Assembly: GCF_900106835.1 (NCBI RefSeq)
Contig: NZ_FNNR01000003.1
Coordinates: forward strand, 196,381 to 260,380
DNA length: 64,000 bases
Source: Arthrobacter sp. cf158
GTDB taxonomy: Bacteria > Actinomycetota > Actinomycetes > Actinomycetales > Micrococcaceae
Reading direction: 5' to 3'
Shown: positions 9,559-16,515 of the stretch, in pieces
Position numbering within the stretch: position 1 is the stretch's first letter
How the letters are laid out: each line of letters begins with the position of its first letter
Position numbers and translations under genes: made by a program
The notes under the pieces: model-generated
Seen by the model: only the letters and a program-made list of their open reading frames with translations
What the model was told of the DNA's origin: nothing
Database searches by the model: none

Positions 9559-9837
9559 TTACTCGAATCCCAGCGCGAAAGCTGCGTCCAGATCATGCTG
9601 TGAGTATGCACGGAAAGCGATGTGCGTGGTGGTGTGGACCACTGAAGCAACCTTTGAAAGCCGGTCGGCAATAACGTCCGCGAGTTCCTCGTGCTTCGTC
9701 ACCCGGGCTACCGCAATCAGATCCCATTCGCCCGTGACGGAATAGACCTCACTGATGCCTTGGATAGCCGAGATCTGCTCGGCGGTCTCCGGGATGCGTG
9801 AGGCATCGGTCTTGATCAGGACGAAAGCGGTGATCAC
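9559..9837 (-). CDS. Stand-alone Lrp/AsnC ligand-binding (RAM) domain protein
   Basis: The 92-residue protein is the effector-binding half of an Lrp/AsnC regulator without a helix-turn-helix: MITAFVLIKTDASRIPETAE followed by VYSVTGEWDLIAVARV. RAM domains form octamers that bind amino acids. In actinobacteria such short proteins are often found beside cytochrome oxidase genes. A GGAAAGG ribosome site precedes the GTG start. What it senses or partners with cannot be told from sequence. Confidence 0.85.
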   Translation of the reverse strand: MITAFVLIKTDASRIPETAEQISAIQGISEVYSVTGEWDLIAVARVTKHEELADVIADRLSKVASVVHTTTHIAFRAYSQHDLDAAFALGFE

Positions 9838-9909
9838 GTGGGGCCTTTCCGGAAAAGCTGCGTTGCGGACTGTTCTCAGCGTAGTGCATCCATGGGACAG
9901 CGGACCTGA

Positions 9910-10299
9910 TCACACCCGGCGTTGCCGCTTCCGCGATGCGCGCACCACCAAGGCAACCAGAGCGCGGTATCCGACGAGGAATACTCCCAGGCTGATCAAC
10001 GCCACAATGATGAAGGGCAGGACCACCGTCTGGCCGGTGGCAGCCCGCAGCAGCATCCCGACCAGCACCGATCCGAGCCAAATGCAGACGCCGGAGGGCC
10101 ACACCGCCAAGGGTGAGCGCCACGCCCTCACTGCCAACCATGCGATGGCGGCTCCGGCGAGGAATGGCCATGCCGTCATGAAAGCTCCGGAGACGATGTC
10201 TCCGCGGGCGTGGGCGTCACGGCCGATGGCGGCGAAGACAAGAATCAACAGGAGGTCGGCTCCGGCCGCAGGAATCCACAATCTGGAGGATGAAAGCAT
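9910..10299 (-). CDS. DUF3054-type small membrane protein
   Basis: The 129-residue protein has four predicted helices (near residues 8-28, 40-60, 68-90 and 96-118) and a basic C-terminal tail (RASRKRQRRV). The pattern, with DLLLILVFAAIGRDAHARG early on, matches the DUF3054 family of unknown function. I place the start at ATG 10299 because a TAGTGT box lies 7 nt upstream (10307-10312) with AGGAGC next to it; the frame stays open 22 codons further up. Confidence 0.8.
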   Translation of the reverse strand: MLSSSRLWIPAAGADLLLILVFAAIGRDAHARGDIVSGAFMTAWPFLAGAAIAWLAVRAWRSPLAVWPSGVCIWLGSVLVGMLLRAATGQTVVLPFIIVALISLGVFLVGYRALVALVVRASRKRQRRV

Positions 10300-10431
10300 G
10301 CTCCTGACACTATCCAACCCGTGACCCCCGCGCGAAGTCAGGTGGGTATACCCGGCCCCTTGCAAGCAGCGGCGGTGGCGTCCACGATGTTTGGCAAGTG
10401 GCCAGGCGGGACAAACAGCGTGGAGGAAGCC

Positions 10432-10809
10432 ATGAGATTCATTCAGGTGGCCCAGCGGGCCGAGGACCTCAAGAGGGCAGCTGCTTTTTACTCAGCGCTC
10501 CTGGGTGTTGAGCCCAGAGCCCTTTTCGACCCTCCGGGCTTGCTGTTCTTTGAGATCGATGGTGTCCGTCTGCTGCTGGAAAAGGGCGCTCCGTCATCCC
10601 TCATTTATTTCGAGGTTGCTGATCTCCACGGAACCGTGGCCTCACTGCGGAATCGGGGCGTCAGGATCATCGCTGATGCACGGATGATCTACGCGCATGA
10701 GGACGACACCCTGGGGCCACCGGATTCCGAAGAGTGGATGGCCTTTATTGAGGACAGCGAAGCCAACACTGTGGGGTTGGTCAGCCGGATACGAACTGCG
10801 GGGCACTAG
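10432..10809 (+). CDS. VOC (glyoxalase/bleomycin-resistance fold) protein
   Basis: The 125-residue protein begins MRFIQVAQRAEDLKRAAAFY, the usual first strand and helix of a vicinal oxygen chelate domain. Later strands are LLFFEIDGVRLLLE and the C-terminal WMAFIEDSEANTVGLVS, with a metal-ligand-like Glu. ATG 10432 follows GGAGGAAGCC; the frame is open 37 codons further upstream. VOC proteins include glyoxalases, dioxygenases and antibiotic-binding proteins; the substrate is not predictable. Two more VOC genes follow. Confidence 0.85.
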   Translation: MRFIQVAQRAEDLKRAAAFYSALLGVEPRALFDPPGLLFFEIDGVRLLLEKGAPSSLIYFEVADLHGTVASLRNRGVRIIADARMIYAHEDDTLGPPDSEEWMAFIEDSEANTVGLVSRIRTAGH

Positions 10810-10952
10810 CCCGGGGTGCTTCAGCAGCCCGGCGATTGGTGCCGCCATCCGGGCAGGCGGATTCGTCGTCGTCGTGCGTTGTGTCTGTGTTCGTGCGGTA
10901 CTAGCCTCGGTCAGGGGACATGCGGTCCCCGGCGATCCCGGAGGAATGGCTG

Positions 10953-11408
10953 ATGCAGAAGATTTCCACGTGTTTATGGTTCGACGGGCAGGCGGCCGAG
11001 GCCGCGGAGTTCTACACCTCGACGTTCGACAATTCATCCATGGGACAAACGATGCAAGGGCCGGACGGCAAGGCCCTCACTGTCGAGTTCGAGATCGAGG
11101 GCCGGCAGTTCATGGGACTCAATGGCGGTCCGGTGTTTACGTTCAACGAGGCTGTCTCACTGGTGGTGAACTGTGACTCCCAGGAGGAAGTGGACAGGTA
11201 CTGGGACGCTTTGCTGGTGGGGGGAGAAGAGAGCCAGTGCGGTTGGCTTAAGGACAAATTTGGTTTGTCGTGGCAGATCGTCCCCACGGCCATGTCCGGA
11301 CTCCTGGCTGGACCGGACCCGGCAGGCTCCCAGCGCGCAATGGAAGCCATGCTGAAGATGCGCAAACTGGACATTAACGCCCTCCAAAAGGCCTACGACG
11401 GCGACTAG
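10953..11408 (+). CDS. PhnB-like VOC protein
   Basis: The 151-residue protein begins MQKISTCLWFDGQAAEAAEF and contains GPDGKALTVEFEIEGRQFMG and CGWLKDKFGLSWQIVPTAM. This is the pattern of the PhnB/3-demethylubiquinone-9 3-methyltransferase-like VOC family (historic name; few have a known function). ATG 10953 is chosen because GGAGGA lies about 10 nt upstream and the similarity starts there; an in-frame ATG at 10920 exists. Confidence 0.87.
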   Translation: MQKISTCLWFDGQAAEAAEFYTSTFDNSSMGQTMQGPDGKALTVEFEIEGRQFMGLNGGPVFTFNEAVSLVVNCDSQEEVDRYWDALLVGGEESQCGWLKDKFGLSWQIVPTAMSGLLAGPDPAGSQRAMEAMLKMRKLDINALQKAYDGD

Positions 11409-11498
11409 AAATTCGGGGGACAGGCGCCATGTGGCGCTGTTAGCATGGCGGCACGGTGAAGTGCGCATGCACCACACAACCATGAGGAGAATCCACCA

Positions 11499-11927
11499 AT
11501 GACAACCCGCCTCAACCCCTACATCTCATTCCGGGACAACGCCCGGGAAGCCATCACCTTCTATGAATCCGTCTTTGGCGGAGAGCTGAACATCAGCACT
11601 TTTGGTGACTATCAGGCAAGCCAGGATCCGGCGGAAGCCGACAAGGTGATGCACTCCATGCTGGAAACGCCAGGTGGGTTGACCCTTATGGCCGCGGATA
11701 CGCCCAACGGCATGGAATACAACCCCGGTGACAACGTGTCCGTGTCGCTGAGCGGCGAATCGGCTGATGAAGCCGAGCTGCGTGGCTACTGGGAGAAACT
11801 CGTCGACGGCGGTACGGTCACCGTGCCGCTCGAAGCGGCACCGTGGGGTGACATCTTCGGGATGTGCGTGGACAAGTTTGGAATCGCGTGGCTGGTGAAC
11901 ATCGCTGGTGCACCACAAGAACAGTAG
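11499..11927 (+). CDS. PhnB-like VOC protein
   Basis: The 142-residue protein runs TTRLNPYISFRDNAREAITF, then VMHSMLETPGGLTLMAADTP, and ends with WGDIFGMCVDKFGIAWLVNI. This is the full PhnB-type VOC fold. It is related to but not the same as the preceding gene, so the pair is an old duplication. AGGAGA precedes the ATG, and a strong terminator follows. Function unknown. Confidence 0.88.
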   Translation: MTTRLNPYISFRDNAREAITFYESVFGGELNISTFGDYQASQDPAEADKVMHSMLETPGGLTLMAADTPNGMEYNPGDNVSVSLSGESADEAELRGYWEKLVDGGTVTVPLEAAPWGDIFGMCVDKFGIAWLVNIAGAPQEQ

Positions 11928-11952
11928 CCACTGTCCAGTGTGATTACCCCGA

Positions 11953-11988
11953 CGAATGCCCTGCCCTGTTTCCCGGGCGGGGCATTCG
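11953..11988. terminator. Terminator between VOC gene and Lrp gene
   Basis: Arms CGAATGCCCTGCCC and GGGCGGGGCATTCG (one T-G pair) enclose an 8-nt loop and are followed by TTTTCC on the + strand. It lies between two convergent genes. Confidence 0.88.
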
Positions 11989-11999
11989 TTTTCCTTGAA

Positions 12000-12983
12000 T
12001 CAGACAATGCGCCGGCCATCCGGCGTCAACCTTTGACCCATATGCTTGGGCGTACGCAACACGAGGGAACGGTCCATTATCTCGGCGAACGGCAACCGTT
12101 CACCGAGTTGCCGTTCAAGGACCGTCATGTCTTCTACGCGGCGGAGCCACACATTCATCAGGATGGAGTAGAGCCCTCCCGTCGTAGCGACCAGTCGCAT
12201 CTCTTCCAGGCCCACCAGCTTCGCAGCAACGTTTTCGACCTCAGTGGCCGGAACCCTGAGAAAGTACCAGACCGCCACGGGCCACGGCGTGTATGTACGC
12301 GCTACTTCCAACCTCAGGACGAGGCGTTTGCCGGCCATAACGGTGGCCAGCGCGTTCTTGGCGATGGATGGGGAGACGCCCAGCTCCTCGGATATCCGGG
12401 AGAGGGAGGCCCGTGCGTCAATGCGCAGGATATCGACGACTCCTTGTTCCACGGCCGCTGAAACTCCTCTCTGTGGGGCGGCTGCATGGGGAAGGCTCAT
12501 CTCAAGCTGCTGGATTTCCCGTTCGGGCAGGGAACGTAACCTCCACCGCTGCGCATCGGCCAGAAGCCTGATGCCCCGGTGGGTGCGGGTGCTGGTTATT
12601 CCGGACACTGCGGGCAGTCGGTCCAGGACGAACCTTCCAAGATCTGCATCGGTTGAGCACAAGAGTGTCACCACCAGATCCCTGCCTCCTGCGGTCTGGT
12701 CGATGGTGAGAACCTCGTCGTCGCGGGCGAGATCTTCGGTCACAGAAGCGATGCTGGACGGTGCACAGGCTATCTCCACGATTGCTCCGGTGTACTTCGC
12801 CCCGGGGCCCCTGTAGGACGTAATCCACGCAAGCCCTGACTCCTGGAGAGCGTTCCAGCGTCTTGCGAGTGTGACTGCGTCTGCCCCAACTACAGGCGCC
12901 AAGGCCGCCCATGGTGCCCGGGGGCGGAGCTGAAGTGCGTGCAGAAGGCGAAGATCCCGCTCGTCGAGATCATAATCCTGCAT
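12000..12983 (-). CDS. Lrp/AsnC-family regulator with two HTH domains
   Basis: The 327-residue protein is about twice the usual Lrp length. It has an AsnC-type HTH at residues 5-60 (LDERDLRLLHALQLRPRAPW), a RAM-like domain, a second HTH at about 170-225 (VEQGVVDILRIDARASLSRI), and a second RAM-like domain. Such double Lrp proteins are common in actinobacteria. GGGGGCGATC precedes the ATG. It is divergent from the sigma-factor gene, 95 bp away. The target is unknown. Confidence 0.88.
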   Translation of the reverse strand: MQDYDLDERDLRLLHALQLRPRAPWAALAPVVGADAVTLARRWNALQESGLAWITSYRGPGAKYTGAIVEIACAPSSIASVTEDLARDDEVLTIDQTAGGRDLVVTLLCSTDADLGRFVLDRLPAVSGITSTRTHRGIRLLADAQRWRLRSLPEREIQQLEMSLPHAAAPQRGVSAAVEQGVVDILRIDARASLSRISEELGVSPSIAKNALATVMAGKRLVLRLEVARTYTPWPVAVWYFLRVPATEVENVAAKLVGLEEMRLVATTGGLYSILMNVWLRRVEDMTVLERQLGERLPFAEIMDRSLVLRTPKHMGQRLTPDGRRIV

Positions 12984-13078
12984 TGATCGCCCCCATTTCG
13001 CGGAAAGCCTGCACCGTGAGTGTATTCAACCATTTGCTGCCTACGTTTGGCCCGCCCCAGACTCCTTGAAAGGCAGCC

Positions 13079-13864
13079 ATGTCGCCCAAAGCCGCGTCCT
13101 TAGATGATCACGCCCACGAAATGCAGGACGACTCGCAGCTGGTTGACTTGGTGCGCTCTGGCCATCTTGCCTCCTTCGAGGAGCTGTACAGGCGGCACTA
13201 CGCAGTGGCCCGATATGTGGCGCGTGCAGAATCCGACAACTCCGACGAAGCCGAGGATATTGCAGCGGAAGCATTCGCCAGCGTCCTCAAGTCTTTGTGT
13301 GCGGGTGGGGGACCCAGGGAATCCTTTCAGGCCTACCTGACTACCACCGTGCGGCGTACGGCTTACCGCAGAAACCTTCAGGGGCGGAGGACTGCAACCT
13401 TGGGATACGGCAGCATGATGGACGTCCTGGTATTGGACGAGGACGTGACCATCAAGGCGTTCGAAACAACGATCCTGATGCGTGCTTTCCGTACGCTGCC
13501 GTTACGGTGGCGTGCCGTTCTCTGGTGCGTTGACGTGGAGGGCCTGAAGCCTGCTGCGACGGCACGTGTGATGGAACTGAGTCCGAACGGAGTCTCGGCA
13601 CTGTTGATCAGGGCGCGGGAGGGCCTGCGGCAGGCGTACCTTCAAGAACACGTCGCTGAATCGCCCAATGACTCTTGCACGGACTTCTCGCGGCACTTGG
13701 GCAAATTTGTCCGTAACGCCGTACGCAAAGCTGCACGCGATCGTGTGGCGCGCCATGTTGCGGCCTGCCGAAGCTGCGCAGAGGCGTTGAGGCACCTTGA
13801 GGACGTCCACTCGGCCATGGAAGGAAGTTCCAGTCGGCAGGATCGCCGGAAGGCATTCGGCTAG
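13079..13864 (+). CDS. ECF-like sigma factor with C-terminal zinc anti-sigma-type motif
   Basis: The 261-residue protein has region 2 at about residues 20-90 (FEELYRRHYAVARYVARAES) and region 4 at about 135-190 (LPLRWRAVLWCVDVEGLKPA). The C-terminus has HVAACRSCAEAL, which fits the HX3CX2C zinc motif of ZAS anti-sigma factors. Ordinary ECF factors end at about 180-200 residues. There is no membrane helix and no separate anti-sigma gene nearby, so the fused domain may act as an internal regulator. GAAAGGCAGCC precedes the ATG. Confidence 0.87.
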   Translation: MSPKAASLDDHAHEMQDDSQLVDLVRSGHLASFEELYRRHYAVARYVARAESDNSDEAEDIAAEAFASVLKSLCAGGGPRESFQAYLTTTVRRTAYRRNLQGRRTATLGYGSMMDVLVLDEDVTIKAFETTILMRAFRTLPLRWRAVLWCVDVEGLKPAATARVMELSPNGVSALLIRAREGLRQAYLQEHVAESPNDSCTDFSRHLGKFVRNAVRKAARDRVARHVAACRSCAEALRHLEDVHSAMEGSSSRQDRRKAFG

Positions 13865-13888
13865 CGCGACCTTTGGTTCCTTGTTAGT

Positions 13889-13901
13889 ATGTCAGGACAA
13901 A
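13889..13901 (+). promoter_or_regulatory. Predicted IolR half-site before the tautomerase gene
   Basis: ATGTCAGGACAAA contains TGTCAGGACA, the reverse complement of TGTCCTGACA, which fits the Corynebacterium glutamicum IolR motif KGWCHTRACA as I recall it. It ends 18 nt before ATG 13920 and overlaps a TAGTAT -10-like box. The identical 13-mer recurs at 29000-29012. Confidence 0.6.
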
Positions 13902-13919
13902 CTAATGAAAGGGACTGAA

Positions 13920-14324
13920 ATGCCTCTTGTTCGAATCGACGTCAACGAAGGCAGAAGCCCTGAAGAGCTTGCAAGGCTGAGCCGCTGCATCCACGATGCC
14001 ATCATTGCCGAGTATGGGATTCCGGAACGTGACTATTTCCATATCGTCACCGAGCATGCCGTTGGCCAGATCGTGGCCCAGGATGCGGGATTGGGATTCG
14101 AGCGGACAGATGGTGTGGTGATGATTCAGATCTTCACTCAGGAAGGCCGGGGCCGGGTTGCCAAAGAGGAGCTCTATGCTGCCATCGCAGCGAGCCTGGC
14201 CGGCGCTGGCGTCGCTGGCGAAGATGTCTTCCTTGGATACGTTGAAAACAGTGCCAGCGACTGGTCCTTCGGCTTTGGCCGGGCCCAATATCTCACTGGC
14301 GAACTGGCCGTACCGGCAAAATAG
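13920..14324 (+). CDS. Tautomerase-superfamily protein
   Basis: The 134-residue protein begins MPLVRIDVNEGRSPEELARL. Pro-2 would be the catalytic N-terminal proline of 4-oxalocrotonate-tautomerase-like enzymes after Met removal. It is longer than the 62-residue 4-OT subunits and resembles the larger MIF-like or DUF1904-like members (GYGIPERDYF-type segment, then VVMIQIFTQEGR). ATG 13920 was chosen for this proline and for the GAAAGGGACTGAA ribosome site. It lies directly before the iol operon and behind an IolR-type site, so it may act on an enol or keto intermediate of cyclitol breakdown; that is inference. Confidence 0.85.
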   Translation: MPLVRIDVNEGRSPEELARLSRCIHDAIIAEYGIPERDYFHIVTEHAVGQIVAQDAGLGFERTDGVVMIQIFTQEGRGRVAKEELYAAIAASLAGAGVAGEDVFLGYVENSASDWSFGFGRAQYLTGELAVPAK

Positions 14325-14393
14325 TCCTGCCCGGCGCGCTCTGCAGGGGCTCTCTTTTGTGATTCTCCGCAGGGACTACGTTTCGTTGTAAAT

Positions 14394-14421
14394 ATGTCAG
14401 TACAAACCTTTGACAGGACAT
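14394..14421. promoter_or_regulatory. Predicted IolR operator dyad at the iolC promoter
   Basis: ATGTCAGTACAAA (14394-14406) and TTTGACAGGACAT (14409-14421) form an inverted pair of ATGTC-N4-CAAA half-sites two bases apart. The second includes a -35-like TTGACA (14410-14415), so a bound repressor would block the polymerase. The transcript start would be about 90 nt before iolC. Confidence 0.65.
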
Positions 14422-14530
14422 GAATTGTGGTGCAGAGTAGTGGTTGTGGCCCCGCTCACGTGCGGTCCATCCAGGCACCGGAGCTCTCAATGTCCCGGCA
14501 GAGTTCACTACAGAAAGGTCCGCGATCACC

Positions 14531-15550
14531 GTGACCCACGAACTGCTCACGATCGGGCGCATCAGCGTTGATATCTACCCGAATGACATTGGAGTGGACC
14601 TGGAGGACGTGACGTCCTTCGGCAAGTACCTCGGAGGCTCGCCCTCCAACGTGGCCGTCGCCGCTGCGCGCCACGGCCGACGCACGGGTGTCATCACCCG
14701 CACTGGTGATGATGCTTTCGGCAGCTACCTTCATCGCGAACTGCACAAGTTTAATGTTGATGATTCGTTCGTGGCCCCGGTCCGGGAATACCCAACTGCT
14801 GTAACGTTCTGTGCGATCAAGCCCGCAACCGACGAGTTTCCGCTCTACTTCTACGGGCGGTTCCCTACGGCGCCGGACCTGCAGATCAAAGCCGCTGAAT
14901 TGGACCTGGATGCCATCAGGAACGCAGGAATCTTTTGGTCAACTGTGACCGGCCTCTGTCAGGAGCCCAGCCGCAGTGCGCATATCGCCGCGCATCAGGC
15001 ACGTCCCCGGACTGGCCTGAAGGAAGGTCAGTTCACCATCCTGGACCTGGATTACCGCCCCATGTTCTGGGCCTCCGAAGAGGAAGCCCGCGCAGAGGTC
15101 GCCAAAATCCTCCCGCATGTCACTGTTGCCATAGGCAATGACAAGGAGTGCGCTGTAGCCGTAGGTGAGGGCACACCCGACGAACAGGCGGATCGTTTAC
15201 TGGCGGCCGGCGTCGAGATCGCCGTTGTGAAGCTTGGCGCGGAAGGCGTCATGGCCAAAACACGCACCGAGCGGGTCGTGTCTGCGCCCGTCCCGGTGGA
15301 GACTGTCAATGGATTGGGCGCCGGTGACTCTTTCGGCGGCGCCTTCTGCCACGGACTCTTGTCCGGCTGGCCGCTATCCGAGGTTCTGGATTACGCCAAC
15401 GCTTCGGGAGCAATCGTGGCCTCTCGTCTTTCGTGCGCGGATGCGATGCCGACGCCGGATGAGGTCACCTCGCTGCTCGCCGAACGTGGCCGGCCCATCC
15501 CCGGCGCAACGCTTGCATCGTCCACCCTTGCAGAAGGAGCAGTGCGTTGA
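14531..15550 (+). CDS. iolC: 5-dehydro-2-deoxygluconokinase
   Basis: The 339-residue PfkB-family kinase phosphorylates 5-dehydro-2-deoxy-D-gluconate. It starts THELLTIGRISVDIYPNDIG, has the substrate loop FGKYLGGSPSNVAVAAARHG, and ends with the catalytic motif NGLGAGDSFGGAF holding the base Asp. GTG 14531 matches the normal family N-terminus; the frame is open 29 codons further up without support. It is the first gene of the iol operon, behind the IolR-type dyad, and its stop overlaps the next start. Confidence 0.95.
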   Translation: MTHELLTIGRISVDIYPNDIGVDLEDVTSFGKYLGGSPSNVAVAAARHGRRTGVITRTGDDAFGSYLHRELHKFNVDDSFVAPVREYPTAVTFCAIKPATDEFPLYFYGRFPTAPDLQIKAAELDLDAIRNAGIFWSTVTGLCQEPSRSAHIAAHQARPRTGLKEGQFTILDLDYRPMFWASEEEARAEVAKILPHVTVAIGNDKECAVAVGEGTPDEQADRLLAAGVEIAVVKLGAEGVMAKTRTERVVSAPVPVETVNGLGAGDSFGGAFCHGLLSGWPLSEVLDYANASGAIVASRLSCADAMPTPDEVTSLLAERGRPIPGATLASSTLAEGAVR

Positions 15551-16509
15551 GCCTCAACGATGACCCCCGCCGCTACGAGCACTTGAGCCGGATCAGGCTG
15601 GAGGACCCCGAGGCCGTGGCCCGCGCTGCAGCCACCCGCCGCAAGCATCCGGGCCTGAAGCACGGCACCCAGAACTTCATCGTCGCGGCCGACCACCCGG
15701 CACGCGGAGCACTGTCCGTCGGCTCGGAACCGATGGCGATGGCAGACCGCCGCGACCTGCTGGACCGGCTGCAGATCGCCTTGGCCAACCCGGCAGTGGA
15801 CGGCATCCTGGCATCGCCGGACATCATGGACGATCTCCTGCTCCTGGGCGCGTTGGAAGGCAAGCTGGTGTTCGGTTCCATGAACCGGGGAGGACTGGCC
15901 GGCCTGGTGAACGAGTTCGATGACCGTTTCACCGGGCACACGGCAGCAGCTTTGCAGGCTCTCGGTGCCGATGGCGGCAAAATGCTGACGCGGATCTGCC
16001 TGGGCGACCCGGACACCGTGGCAACACTCGAAGCAACGGCCAAGGCCATCGATTCGCTGGCCGAACGCAAGCTCATCGCCATGGTGGAACCCTTCCTCTC
16101 CATTCGTGATTCCCACGGCAAGGTCCGCAACGATCTCCGCGCTGACGCTGTCATCAAGTCCGTTGGCATCGCCGAGGGCCTGGGCTCCACCAGTGCCTAC
16201 ACATGGATGAAACTGCCGGTGGTGGATGAAATGGAACGTGTCATGGCCTCCACCACGCTGCCCACTGTGCTGCTGGGTGGGGACCCCACGGGGACCCAGG
16301 ATGAAGTTTTCGCCAGCTGGCAAGCGGCCCTGGCCTTGCCAGGCGTTCGCGGCCTGACTGTCGGGCGAACTTTGTTGTACCCGCGTGACGGCGACGTAGC
16401 AGGCGCCGTTGCGACGGCCGCTTCGCTGCTGAAGAACACTGCGCCCGAGCAGGACGCTGCTGTTGAGCGCACCTTGTCAGACCGCATCCCCGTGAAAGTA
16501 TCGGAGTAA
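15547..16509 (+). CDS. Cgl0159-family (beta/alpha)8-barrel protein, probable DKGP aldolase
   Basis: The 320-residue protein matches the Cgl0159 family known from corynebacterial iol clusters, related to DhnA/deoxyribose-phosphate-type aldolases. Visible strands include NFIVAADHPARGALSVGSEP, VDGILASPDIMDDLLLLGAL, LIAMVEPFLS and a late PTVLLGGDPTG. The TTG start overlaps the iolC stop (TTGA) and follows GAAGGAG. The cluster has no recognisable IolJ, so this protein probably cleaves 2-deoxy-5-keto-gluconate-6-phosphate to DHAP and malonate semialdehyde. That role is inferred from position. Confidence 0.85.
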   Translation: MSLNDDPRRYEHLSRIRLEDPEAVARAAATRRKHPGLKHGTQNFIVAADHPARGALSVGSEPMAMADRRDLLDRLQIALANPAVDGILASPDIMDDLLLLGALEGKLVFGSMNRGGLAGLVNEFDDRFTGHTAAALQALGADGGKMLTRICLGDPDTVATLEATAKAIDSLAERKLIAMVEPFLSIRDSHGKVRNDLRADAVIKSVGIAEGLGSTSAYTWMKLPVVDEMERVMASTTLPTVLLGGDPTGTQDEVFASWQAALALPGVRGLTVGRTLLYPRDGDVAGAVATAASLLKNTAPEQDAAVERTLSDRIPVKVSE

Positions 16510-16515
16510 AGACCC

